Part shown: piece after piece, positions 17,311-25,329 of the stretch
Numbering within the stretch: position 1 is the first letter of the stretch
How the letters are laid out: each line of letters begins with the position of its first letter
NCBI RefSeq assembly: GCF_003149245.1
Contig: NZ_QGDL01000021.1
Location: 18,014 to 82,013, forward strand
Origin: Faecalicatena orotica
GTDB taxonomy: Bacteria > Bacillota > Clostridia > Lachnospirales > Lachnospiraceae
Direction of reading: 5' to 3'
Length of the DNA stretch: 64,000 bases
Translations under genes and position numbers: made by a program
Notes under the pieces: generated by a model
What the model saw: the letters and a program-made list of their open reading frames with translations, nothing else
The model's database searches: none
Told to the model about the DNA's origin: nothing

Positions 17311-18033
17311 ATGAAATTATGTATGGAAGTGAACCAACTCACAAAATCATTTAGGGGCAGGACTGTTGTAGATCATCTGTCTTTCCGGGTGAAGGAACAG
17401 GAAGTATTTGGCCTGCTCGGGCCGAATGGAGCGGGAAAAAGTACGACGATTGAGACTGTGCTTGGCTTAAAGAAAGCTGACAGTGGGACGGCCGAGGTTC
17501 TGGGGTGTGACCCGGTCAAAAAAAGACGGGAGATCTTTGAACGCATTGGAGTCCAACTGCAGTCTTCTCATTATCAGAACTATATCCGCGTCGGGGAGAT
17601 CTGCGAGGAGATGTCGGTATTGTACAGTCACCCTGCTGACTATCACAAGCTTTTACGTCAGTTCAAGCTGGAACAGTTTGAGAAACAGCCGGTGGATAAG
17701 CTGTCCGGCGGAGAACGGCAAAAACTGTCGGTAGTGCTGGCGCTGATTCCAAATCCGGAACTGGTATTTCTGGATGAACTGACAACCGGGCTTGATACCG
17801 AGGCGCGCAGGGAAGTTTGGCAGACATTAAAGGCGCTGAAAGAGAAAGGAACTACCATATTTCTGACGACACATTATATGGAAGAGGCAGAAAGCCTGTG
17901 TGACAGAATCCTGCTGATTAAGGATGGGAAGAAAGTCACGCAGGGGACGGTCAAAGAGGTTGTTGACGACAGTCCCTTCGATAATCTGGAGGATGCGTAT
18001 CTATGGCATATGAGAGGGGAGGAGAGAGCATGA
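17311..18033 (+). CDS. ABC transporter ATP-binding protein
   Basis: 240 residues with Walker A GPNGAGKST, signature LSGGERQKLS, Walker B LVFLDELTTGLD and the switch His in TTHYMEEAE. It groups with ATPases of ABC-2 (DrrA-like) exporters. ATG 17311 is chosen because AAGGAGG lies at about 17296-17302; ATGs at 17251 and 17284 lack such sites. It overlaps the permease gene by four bases (ATGA). It would power export of a drug, peptide or lipid; the substrate is unknown. Confidence 0.92.
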   Translation: MKLCMEVNQLTKSFRGRTVVDHLSFRVKEQEVFGLLGPNGAGKSTTIETVLGLKKADSGTAEVLGCDPVKKRREIFERIGVQLQSSHYQNYIRVGEICEEMSVLYSHPADYHKLLRQFKLEQFEKQPVDKLSGGERQKLSVVLALIPNPELVFLDELTTGLDTEARREVWQTLKALKEKGTTIFLTTHYMEEAESLCDRILLIKDGKKVTQGTVKEVVDDSPFDNLEDAYLWHMRGEERA

Positions 18034-18770
18034 AACGTTTCTGGACCTTATATAAAGTAGAACAGAAACTAGGACTGAGATGTCCAGATATGCTGATTTT
18101 CGGCGTGGGCATGCCTGTGGGAGTTCTTGTTTTGATCGCAGTGGTAGCAGGAAACAAGACGGCAGGAGGCAGCAGCTATACGTTTCTCCAGAGCGCATTC
18201 GCATCTCTGATGGCTGTAGGGATCTGTGCAAGCGCATTTATGGGGATTCCCCTTACTGTTGCGGACTATCGGGATAAGAAGATTTTAAAACATTTTTTTG
18301 TCACACCATGTACACCGATGACGCTTATGAGTGCGATCGTGGCCTGCTCTGTTGCAACGGCGGTTCTTTCCGGGATTGCAGTATCTGTTGTAGCGGCATT
18401 TGTGTTTCAATACAGGATGAAAGGCAGCCCATTCCTGTTTATATGCTCCTATCTGCTGGTGATGACGGCCATGTATAGTATCGGCGTATTTCTGGCGGGA
18501 CTGTGCAAAAGTGTAAAGATGGCAAATGTAATTACGACTGCAGTGTACTTCCCAATGCTGTTTTTATCAGGCGCGACAATTCCTTTCGAGTTGTTCCCGA
18601 AAGGGATGCAGACAGTGGCATCTGTTCTGCCACTGACTCAGGGGATTAAGCTCATGAAACAGATTTCAATGGGAGATCCGGTTGAAAATGCGGCAGGAAT
18701 TATTATTTTGATGATTGCTATCACAGTAATCTGCAGTTTATTGTCAAAATTCACTTTCCGATGGGAATAA
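18030..18770 (+). CDS. ABC-2 type transporter permease
   Basis: 246 residues with six membrane segments and the ABC-2 signature region NVITTAVYFPMLFLSGATIPFELFP near residues 165-190. The ATGA overlap with the ATPase gene fixes the start at 18030; an in-frame ATG at 18003 lies within the ATPase gene. Together they form an exporter of the drug/antimicrobial-resistance type. No transcription terminator is visible between this gene and the mutS2-like gene. Confidence 0.9.
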   Translation: MKRFWTLYKVEQKLGLRCPDMLIFGVGMPVGVLVLIAVVAGNKTAGGSSYTFLQSAFASLMAVGICASAFMGIPLTVADYRDKKILKHFFVTPCTPMTLMSAIVACSVATAVLSGIAVSVVAAFVFQYRMKGSPFLFICSYLLVMTAMYSIGVFLAGLCKSVKMANVITTAVYFPMLFLSGATIPFELFPKGMQTVASVLPLTQGIKLMKQISMGDPVENAAGIIILMIAITVICSLLSKFTFRWE

Positions 18771-18810
18771 AGTGGAGAATATCAGAAGAGAATGTGGATA
18801 ACATAAAAAA

Positions 18811-18845
18811 GCCGGCGGCCTGTGTATGACTGCACAGGTCCCGGC
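18811..18845 (+). other. Interrupted hairpin before the merR-like gene
   Basis: GCCGG (18811-18815) pairs with CCGGC (18841-18845), and CCTGTG (18819-18824) pairs with CACAGG (18833-18838). It ends five bases before the GGAGGG ribosome site of the MerR gene and lacks a U-tract, so it may be an operator or a translational control element. Confidence 0.45.
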
Positions 18846-18863
18846 CACAGGAGGGCGAGAGAA

Positions 18864-19706
18864 TTGAGGAAAGATCATACATGTGAAAAAGTACCGAGTA
18901 AACTGTATAAGATCGGGATGTTTGCGGGGATGAACCATGTAACGGTGAAAGCGCTGCGTCATTATGACGAGCAGGGCTTGCTGGCCCCGGCTTATGTAGA
19001 TCAGGAGAGCGGATACCGTTATTATACCGCAGGGCAGCTGCCGGTTATCCACCAGATTCTGGCACTGAGGAATATGGGATTTTCTCTGGAAGAAATAAAG
19101 GCGGTGCAGAACGGTGCATCTGAGCGGAAATTACTGCTCGCCAAGAAGCAGCAGATTCTGAGTGAAATAGCAGAGAAAACGGCTAAGCTTGCACAGGTAG
19201 AATGCTATCTCGCAGAAGACAAAATAGACACAAATTATCATGTGCTGATAAAAGAACTGCCGGAGGTCATTGTTGCTTCTATGCGGACGGTTATGCCTGA
19301 TTATGACACAATGTTCGATATCTTTCCCGGAATGGGACAGGAGATGGAACGGCTAGGTTGTGTCTGTGCAGAGCCGGAGTACTGTTTTTCGATCTATCAT
19401 GACGGCGGGTACAGGGAAGAAGACATAGACATAGAAATCTGTGAGGCTGTTGTTGAACAAAAGTTGGATTCTGAGATGATTCAATTCAAGGTACTCCCGA
19501 AAATCGAGAAGGCGGCCTGCCTGCTGCATAAAGGGCCATATGAAGGTTTCCCGGAGGCATATGGCGCTGTCATCAGGTTTGTAGAGGAAAACGGGTATGA
19601 AATATGTGGAAATCCGCGGGAATCTTATATTGACGGAATCTGGAATAAAGATTCCGAGGAGGAGTGGCTTTCGGAGATACAGTTTCCGGTCAGGGAGATC
19701 CGGTAA
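18864..19706 (+). CDS. MerR-family regulator with GyrI-like effector domain
   Basis: About 280 residues. The MerR winged helix (KLYKIGMFAGMNHVTVKALRHYDEQGLL, about 10-37) is followed by the YRYYTAGQ segment, a coiled-coil helix (about 85-118) and a GyrI/SOUL-like C-terminal domain (about 125-280) that binds drugs in relatives such as BmrR. TTG 18864 with GGAGGGCGAGAG just upstream is the best start; a GTG at 18822 lies within the hairpin. It probably controls the neighbouring ABC exporter in response to a hydrophobic compound. Confidence 0.85.
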   Translation: MRKDHTCEKVPSKLYKIGMFAGMNHVTVKALRHYDEQGLLAPAYVDQESGYRYYTAGQLPVIHQILALRNMGFSLEEIKAVQNGASERKLLLAKKQQILSEIAEKTAKLAQVECYLAEDKIDTNYHVLIKELPEVIVASMRTVMPDYDTMFDIFPGMGQEMERLGCVCAEPEYCFSIYHDGGYREEDIDIEICEAVVEQKLDSEMIQFKVLPKIEKAACLLHKGPYEGFPEAYGAVIRFVEENGYEICGNPRESYIDGIWNKDSEEEWLSEIQFPVREIR

Positions 19707-19801
19707 ACAACAAATATACAGAACAATGAAAAGCCTTTTTCAACGCACCATTTATATAGAAGAAACAGGATAAAATAATAGAACTTTTGAATGGGCTTGG
19801 T

Positions 19802-19846
19802 ATACCGTTATAGTCTGCGCCTTTGGGGCGTACTCTATAGCGGTAT
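19802..19846 (+). other. Long hairpin upstream of the capsule operon
   Basis: ATACCGTTATAG (19802-19813) pairs with CTATAGCGGTAT (19835-19846) over 12 bp with one wobble, and CGCC/GGCG can pair inside. Only TTTG follows, so it is a weak terminator at best. It lies in the 19707-19989 gap, 78 bp before the operon's promoter. Confidence 0.55.
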
Positions 19847-19923
19847 TTGTCATCAGAGGCAGAAATCTGTAGTAAAAAAATGTGTTTTTATGGTAGTTTT
19901 ATGCCGGATTTATTGATTGCTGG

Positions 19924-19952
19924 TTGTTTTTTGACTTCTCCTGTGCTAGAAT
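19924..19952 (+). promoter_or_regulatory. Promoter of the capsule control operon
   Basis: TTGTTT (19924-19929), 17-bp spacer, TAGAAT (19947-19952) with TGC before it (extended -10). It ends 37 bp before the cpsC-like start codon. Confidence 0.6.
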
Positions 19953-19989
19953 AGAACAGATTCTAGGGATAGTAGAGGAGATTTTAACA

Positions 19990-20769
19990 ATGGAAGAACA
20001 GTTAAGGGATGATGAGATAGAGATTGATTTACTGGAAATATTCCACGCATTATGGAGGAAGGCATGGCTGATTATATTGTGCCTGATAGGAGGCGCTGTG
20101 ATTGCAGGCGCAGCTACTAAGTTTTTAATGGTACCTCAATATACCTCTTCCTCCATGATCTACATATTGACAAAGACGACAAGTGTAACATCCCTTGCAG
20201 ATATACAGATGGGGACACAGCTGACGGTCGATTTTGAGACACTGGCAACAAGCCGTCCTGTTGTAACTGCGGTAATTGACGAACTGAATCTGGACGCTAC
20301 ATATGAAGAGCTGGTTGGTACAATTACCATTAATAATCCGGCAGATACACGTATTCTAAAGATCAGCGTGGAGAATCCGGACCCTGAGCTGGCAAAGGAT
20401 ATTGCTAATGCGATGGCTGATGCTACTGCTGACCGGGTTGCCGAGGTAATGAGCACAGACAAGCCGAGTATCGTTGAAGATGCCGTTGTGTCTGAGAATC
20501 CTTCCAGCCCGTCCTTGAAAAAGAATATAGCAATCGGAGGACTGCTTGCAGCATTTCTTGCAGCGGCAGTGATTATAGTAATGCTTCTTCTGGATGATAC
20601 GCTTAAGACCGAAGAGGATATCAAGAAATATCTGGAGCTGAATACTCTGGCAATGATTCCATTGGAAGAAGGGGAATCTGCTGTTAAGAAGCAGCATATG
20701 GAGAAAAGCGGCCACGAGAAAAAGAAAAAGAGAAGGAAGTCCGGCGCTTCCCAGACTCATAAGAAATAG
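19990..20769 (+). CDS. Wzz/CpsC-like chain-length regulator and tyrosine-kinase activator
   Basis: 259 residues. Membrane helices at about 28-48 and 180-203 flank an extracellular Wzz domain; the cytoplasmic tail is strongly basic. This layout matches CpsC/CapA/YveK adaptors that control capsule length and activate the cytoplasmic kinase encoded at 24582. ATG 19990 has GAGGAG upstream; an in-frame ATG at 19924 overlaps the promoter. The gene opens an operon with sortase and LCP genes. Confidence 0.9.
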   Translation: MEEQLRDDEIEIDLLEIFHALWRKAWLIILCLIGGAVIAGAATKFLMVPQYTSSSMIYILTKTTSVTSLADIQMGTQLTVDFETLATSRPVVTAVIDELNLDATYEELVGTITINNPADTRILKISVENPDPELAKDIANAMADATADRVAEVMSTDKPSIVEDAVVSENPSSPSLKKNIAIGGLLAAFLAAAVIIVMLLLDDTLKTEEDIKKYLELNTLAMIPLEEGESAVKKQHMEKSGHEKKKKRRKSGASQTHKK

Positions 20770-20786
20770 GAGGAAGGGAACAGACA

Positions 20787-21575
20787 TTGAAAAAGACTAC
20801 AAAAAGAATTTTAACAGTTGTTCTGGTTATCATTGCAGCAGTATGTATTGCGTATATAGCGTATTATTTTGTTTCACAAAATAAAAAGGGCAAGGTCTAT
20901 GATGAAGTGCAAAAGCAGGTGAATCTGGAACCGGAAAAGGAAGAGGAACCGGAAGCAAAAGACCCAGAGGCTCCTAAGGAAAAGAACCCTATTGATTTTA
21001 AGCAGCTTCAGGAAACGAATAAAGACATTTATGCATGGATTACAGTTCCGGATACGAACATCAACTATCCAATCGTGCAGAGTTCCTGGGACAATACCTA
21101 CTATCTCGACAATACGATTGATGGACAGGCAGGACTACCGGGTTCCATATATACCGAGAATTACAATGCGAAAGATTTTACTGATTTTAACACAATCATA
21201 TATGGGCACGATATGAACGATGGAAGCATGTTCCAGAACTTACATAAGTATGAGGACGAGACATTTTTCAAAGAGCATTCAAAGGTGTATGTCTATACTC
21301 CGGAGAAGAAGCTTACTTATGAGATCTTCGAGGCCGTAGTCTATGATGACCGGCACATTCTGATGTCCTTTGATTTTACGCAGGATAATCAGAGGCAGGC
21401 ATATTTAGATTCACTAAAAGCGGTCAGAAATCTGAACAGTAACTATAACGATGATGTACAGGTAGGACCCGACAGCCGAATCATAACAATGAGCACCTGT
21501 ATTGCAACCCAGCCTGATAACAGATTAGTAGTAGGAGCTGTATTGACAGATGAGTACGAATATGAAGCACAATAA
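20787..21575 (+). CDS. srtB: Class B sortase
   Basis: 262 residues. One N-terminal membrane anchor (about 8-28), a Glu/Pro/Lys-rich linker (45-72) and a class B catalytic domain with His141 (YGHDM), Cys238 (MSTCIATQ) and Arg246. TTG start, preceded by AGGAGGAAGGG. The enzyme covalently links surface proteins to peptidoglycan. The SPKTG-bearing protein two genes downstream is its most likely substrate; clostridial class B sortases are known to accept (S/P)PxTG-type signals. Placement inside the capsule operon is unusual. Confidence 0.92.
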   Translation: MKKTTKRILTVVLVIIAAVCIAYIAYYFVSQNKKGKVYDEVQKQVNLEPEKEEEPEAKDPEAPKEKNPIDFKQLQETNKDIYAWITVPDTNINYPIVQSSWDNTYYLDNTIDGQAGLPGSIYTENYNAKDFTDFNTIIYGHDMNDGSMFQNLHKYEDETFFKEHSKVYVYTPEKKLTYEIFEAVVYDDRHILMSFDFTQDNQRQAYLDSLKAVRNLNSNYNDDVQVGPDSRIITMSTCIATQPDNRLVVGAVLTDEYEYEAQ

Positions 21576-22635
21576 CAATAGGCGTCCGGAAAGTCCGAAG
21601 CGTAAGAGCGATATACAGCAGAGTCACAAAAAGAAGAATACCGGGTTTATTATTGGCATTATCATTGTCGTTATTCTGGTCGCAGTGGCTGGAACGCTGT
21701 TCTTCCTCCAGTCCAAGAAGAAAGAGCCTCAGGTTCAGGCAAAAGAAGGCACCGGGGAAACTGTGAAATCTGAAAGCCAGTCTTCCAGTGACAGTAAGAC
21801 AATCAGCTATGAAGGACAGACTTATGAATACAACAGGGATATTAAAACAGTCGTCTTTCTTGGGGTAGATAAAAAAGGTGATATGGGATATGCGGAACAT
21901 ATGGGGGACGGCGGTCAGGCTGACAGTATCATACTGATGGCCCTCAATGAGAAGGAACAGACTGTTAAGGTTTTCCAGATATCCAGAAATACAATGACAA
22001 ATGTGGATGTATATTCCGAAAGAGGAGAATATCTGACAACACAGAAAATGCAGATTGCCCTCCAGTACGCGTATGGTGACGGTGAGAAGAAGAGCAGCTG
22101 GCTTATGAAAAAAGCAGTATCCGACCTAATGTACGGAGTCCCGGTTAGATCGTCCATCGCTATGAGCATTGATGGTATTTCAGCAATTACCACCCTGATG
22201 GGCGGCGTCGAGATCACAGTGCCGAAAGACTATACCTATGTGGACAAGTCCTTTGAAAAGGGGAAGACACTTTCATTGAAAGGTGCGCTGGCAGAAAAGT
22301 ATGTGCGGTACAGAGATATCACAGTCACCGGAAGTAATAATGACAGAATGGAAAGACAGACACAGTTTCTTATGGCGTTGGTATCGCAGTTAAAAAATGC
22401 ATCACAGAAGGATACCGAGATTTATTCAAAACTGATGACAGGTGCCAATCCATACTTCACAACAGACATGAGCGCTGATGAGATTATGGCGTTATCGAAA
22501 TATGAGATAGACGGCGAGATTCAGACGATCCCGGGCGAAGAGAAGGCCGGTAAAGAACACGATGAGTTCTATACGAATGAAGCAGAATTAAAGGAAATTG
22601 TTGTCAAAACCTTTTACAAATTAAAAGATATATGA
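21550..22635 (+). CDS. LytR-CpsA-Psr (LCP) family glycopolymer ligase
   Basis: 361 residues. A basic cytoplasmic N-terminus, one membrane helix (about 33-53) and an extracellular LCP domain (about 98-300) with FLGVD, a DSIILMALN segment, the SRNTMT Arg and the DRMERQTQFL motif. LCP enzymes attach undecaprenyl-linked capsule or teichoic acid to the cell wall. It overlaps the sortase gene by 26 bases. It probably attaches the polymer made by the downstream genes. Confidence 0.9.
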   Translation: MSTNMKHNNNRRPESPKRKSDIQQSHKKKNTGFIIGIIIVVILVAVAGTLFFLQSKKKEPQVQAKEGTGETVKSESQSSSDSKTISYEGQTYEYNRDIKTVVFLGVDKKGDMGYAEHMGDGGQADSIILMALNEKEQTVKVFQISRNTMTNVDVYSERGEYLTTQKMQIALQYAYGDGEKKSSWLMKKAVSDLMYGVPVRSSIAMSIDGISAITTLMGGVEITVPKDYTYVDKSFEKGKTLSLKGALAEKYVRYRDITVTGSNNDRMERQTQFLMALVSQLKNASQKDTEIYSKLMTGANPYFTTDMSADEIMALSKYEIDGEIQTIPGEEKAGKEHDEFYTNEAELKEIVVKTFYKLKDI

Positions 22636-22641
22636 TACAAT
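22613..22641 (+). promoter_or_regulatory. Promoter of the SPKTG surface protein gene
   Basis: TTTACA (22613-22618), 17-bp spacer, TACAAT (22636-22641) with TGA as extended -10. It overlaps the LCP stop codon and gives the surface protein gene its own, probably strong, expression. Confidence 0.6.
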
Positions 22642-22688
22642 GTGTAAATGAACTAGATTAAATATATTTTACTTAGGAGGGACTAGTC

Positions 22689-23279
22689 ATGAAAACAAGT
22701 AGAATGAGAAAGTTAGTGGGAGTATTACTTTCAGCCACAATGCTCTTCACTATGACAATGGGCGTATTCGCAGCAGGAAGCCCATCCGCTGATTTCAAGA
22801 GCGGAACAAAGGCCGTTGACAAGAACGGTAATGCAGTAACTGTAACATTTGCAGCTGCTACACAGACACCTGACGAAGGAACTATTAAAGCAGTGGTTCC
22901 GAACGGAACACTTGTATCTGCATTTGATTTAACAGCACCTGACTGGGATTTTGAAAAAGACGGCGCTCTTACAATCACATTCCCGTTACCGGGAGCAACA
23001 TCCAGCACAAAAGCAGCAATTCTTCACTTTGGTGAGAACGGCTGGGAAGATGTAACAACAAGTGTTGGTGACGGTGTGATTACTGCTACATTTACAAGCT
23101 TATCACCAGTAGCAGTTGTAGTTGATAACAGCACATTAACAAACACAGGAAATGGAACAAGCAATGGAACATCACCAAAGACTGGTGAGTCTTCATTAGT
23201 TCTTACATTAGGTTTAATCGCAATGGCAGCAGTTGCTGGCGTTTACGGATTAAACAGAAAAAAAGCTTATAACAAATAA
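22689..23279 (+). CDS. Sortase-anchored surface protein with SPKTG signal
   Basis: 196 residues. Signal peptide 1-29 (cleavage after VFAA), a beta-rich body of about 125 residues, an Asn/Thr/Gly/Ser linker and a C-terminal sorting signal: SPKTGES, a hydrophobic stretch and RKKAYNK. The motif differs from LPxTG and fits class B sortases. No known binding or enzyme domain is recognised in the body. AGGAGGGA ribosome site, own promoter, strongly biased codons and an own terminator suggest abundant expression. It may be a structural wall protein associated with the capsule. Confidence 0.88.
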   Translation: MKTSRMRKLVGVLLSATMLFTMTMGVFAAGSPSADFKSGTKAVDKNGNAVTVTFAAATQTPDEGTIKAVVPNGTLVSAFDLTAPDWDFEKDGALTITFPLPGATSSTKAAILHFGENGWEDVTTSVGDGVITATFTSLSPVAVVVDNSTLTNTGNGTSNGTSPKTGESSLVLTLGLIAMAAVAGVYGLNRKKAYNK

Positions 23280-23330
23280 TACATACTTAATCAAGTATTA
23301 TTAAATGGCTGAAAAACATAAGCGTATGAG

Positions 23331-23370
23331 ATCTCTTTCTGACCCGAACTGGTTGGAAAGAGATTTTTTT
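23331..23370 (+). terminator. Strong intrinsic terminator
   Basis: ATCTCTTTC (23331-23339) pairs perfectly with GAAAGAGAT (23356-23364), followed by seven T. It separates the surface-protein gene from the cpsB unit. Confidence 0.88.
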
Positions 23371-23664
23371 AATTTATAGAAAATCCCCACGAATTAAAAA
23401 AATCCTCCTGACAAGAAAATTCTTTTGCTACAGTTGAAAAAAACTAAAAAATGATGACAACTATGGAAAATTTAACCTTTGTCAGATATTAATAATTATA
23501 GACCGAAATATTTCGGGAAGCAGTGTATTTTTCATAAAGAAAGTATTCACATGTGATTAAAAATAGGTTTTTATAATAAAAGAAACTGCCTTTTTCGTGC
23601 GTTTATGGTCATTTGCGTAATACGACAGTTTGTGATAAGATTCCATCTATTTTGCGCAGTTTCC

Positions 23665-23693
23665 TTGACAAAACAGGGAGTTAGCGATAGACT
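23665..23693 (+). promoter_or_regulatory. Promoter of cpsB-cpsD-sugar transferase and the attached glycan cluster
   Basis: TTGACA (23665-23670), 17-bp spacer, TAGACT (23688-23693), about 100 bp before the cpsB start. It is the only clear promoter in the 420-bp gap after the terminator. The gap also has a 14-bp palindrome CCGAAATATTTCGG (23503-23516), possibly an operator; nothing else is recognised there. This promoter would drive whichever glycan cluster lies downstream of 26757. Confidence 0.7.
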
Positions 23694-23791
23694 AAAGGAT
23701 GTATCTGATGGTTCATATGATATAGGATAAATTTGATGCCATAGATGCTTAAAATGATAGGAATAGATATAAACGACTAGGAGACCGCCAG

Positions 23792-24541
23792 ATGGAAAGA
23801 TATATTGACATGCATTGCCATATTCTTCCCGGCGTAGATGATGGGGCTGCTAACATGGAAGAGACAGAGAGGATGCTTCGCATTGCGTATGAAGAAGGAG
23901 TCCGCTGTATGATAGCGACACCGCATTATCACCCACGCAGAGGGCACGAACAGCCTGAGATACTGAGAAAGAAGCTGACCCTGGTTCGTAAAGCTGCACA
24001 GAGGATTGACGACAAATTCCGCATCTACCTAGGTACGGAAATTTATTTTGGTCAGGATATCCCGGAGAAACTGCGGCAGGGAGAGGTTCTTTCGATGAAC
24101 CGCAGAAATCAGGTGCTGGTGGAATTTTCTCCCGCAGATAATTTCAGCTATATAAAGCAGGGGCTTCAGCATATACAGCTTGCGGGCTATGAAGTGATTC
24201 TGGCACATGCTGAGAGGTATCTATGCCTGGTTGATAAGTTTGAACTTACAGAGCATATCTGGAATATGGGAGTTAATATACAGGTTAACTCAGGAAGTAT
24301 AACAGGAGACTCGGGCAGAAGGGCAAAACAGTTTGTAAAAGAACTGCTGGAGCATGAGATGGTGTTTGCGGTAGGTTCGGATGCACACAATTCCGGCAGC
24401 AGAGCTCCACACATGGAGAAAGCCGCCGCTTATGTGAAGAAGAAATATGGCACTGAATATATGAAAAAGATATTTTATACTAATGCAGCAGCCATGCTGA
24501 AGAAAATAGAAACTGAGCCGGGACATGAAATGAGTCATTAA
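23792..24541 (+). CDS. CpsB/CapC-type protein-tyrosine phosphatase (PHP family)
   Basis: 249 residues. PHP metal ligands are visible in DMHCHILPGVDDGA (6-19), TPHYHPRR (about 50-57), the AHAERY segment and GSDAH near 196-200. CpsB-type enzymes remove phosphate from the tyrosine tail of the kinase encoded next and so tune capsule export. No membrane segment. Confidence 0.92.
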   Translation: MERYIDMHCHILPGVDDGAANMEETERMLRIAYEEGVRCMIATPHYHPRRGHEQPEILRKKLTLVRKAAQRIDDKFRIYLGTEIYFGQDIPEKLRQGEVLSMNRRNQVLVEFSPADNFSYIKQGLQHIQLAGYEVILAHAERYLCLVDKFELTEHIWNMGVNIQVNSGSITGDSGRRAKQFVKELLEHEMVFAVGSDAHNSGSRAPHMEKAAAYVKKKYGTEYMKKIFYTNAAAMLKKIETEPGHEMSH

Positions 24542-24581
24542 GGCTAGGAATGAGATAAATGAAAGAAGAAGGGTAACTAAC

Positions 24582-25265
24582 ATGCAGGAAATGATCTTAA
24601 AAGGGATGGATAAGGATTTCAGGAGTAATGAAGCGTACAAGACTCTTCGTACTAACTTGGAATTTTCCGGAGCGGATAAGAAAGTTATCGTATTTACAAG
24701 CTGCACACCAAACGAAGGGAAGAGTACGGTGTCCCTGTCCCTGTCAAATTCACTGGCAGAGGCTGGAAAGAAAGTCTTGTTTATTGATGCAGATTTGAGA
24801 AAATCTGTACTCGCCGGACGTCAGAAGATGACAGGTACGATTAAAGGGCTGTCACACTTTCTGGCAGGCCAGGCTGAAGTGGGCGACATTATGTACAAGA
24901 CACAGCGCCCGGGACTGGTGGTCATGTTCGCAGGTGTTGTACCTCCCAACCCGGCAGAGCTTTTGGGACATAAGAAGTTTGAGTCCCTGATCAGCAGCGC
25001 AAGAAAAGTATATGACTACATAATTATAGATGCACCGCCGCTTGGAAGTGTAATCGACAGCGCTATCGTAGCAAAACAGTGTGACGCAGCGGTGCTGGTA
25101 ATCGCATCCCAGGCAATCAGTTATAAGTTTGCAAGAAATGTAAAAAAACAGCTTGAAAAGTCAGAATGTCCTATTCTGGGAGTGGTACTGAATAAAGTAG
25201 ATATGAAACAGAATCAGTATTACGGCCGTTATTACGGTAAGTATTACGGCAGCTACGGCGAATAA
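24582..25265 (+). CDS. CpsD/CapB-type bacterial tyrosine kinase
   Basis: 227 residues. P-loop CTPNEGKST (near 41-49), Walker A' motif FIDADLR and Walker B motif IIIDAPP typical of BY-kinases. The C-terminus is a tyrosine cluster of repeated YYG units (about 213-225), the autophosphorylation tail. It works with the CpsC-like adaptor (19990) and CpsB phosphatase to control chain length and export. Confidence 0.93.
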   Translation: MQEMILKGMDKDFRSNEAYKTLRTNLEFSGADKKVIVFTSCTPNEGKSTVSLSLSNSLAEAGKKVLFIDADLRKSVLAGRQKMTGTIKGLSHFLAGQAEVGDIMYKTQRPGLVVMFAGVVPPNPAELLGHKKFESLISSARKVYDYIIIDAPPLGSVIDSAIVAKQCDAAVLVIASQAISYKFARNVKKQLEKSECPILGVVLNKVDMKQNQYYGRYYGKYYGSYGE

Positions 25266-25329
25266 TAAAGGCCGTAACAGGTGAAAGCCTGTTGTTGATC
25301 TGAGTATTGTATGAGGGTGTGAGTGAACA

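Noticed and set aside
19802..19846. JUMPstart/ops or EAR-type processive antitermination element
   Set aside because: I do not see the conserved ops sequence or the complex EAR fold; it is a single hairpin upstream of the promoter.
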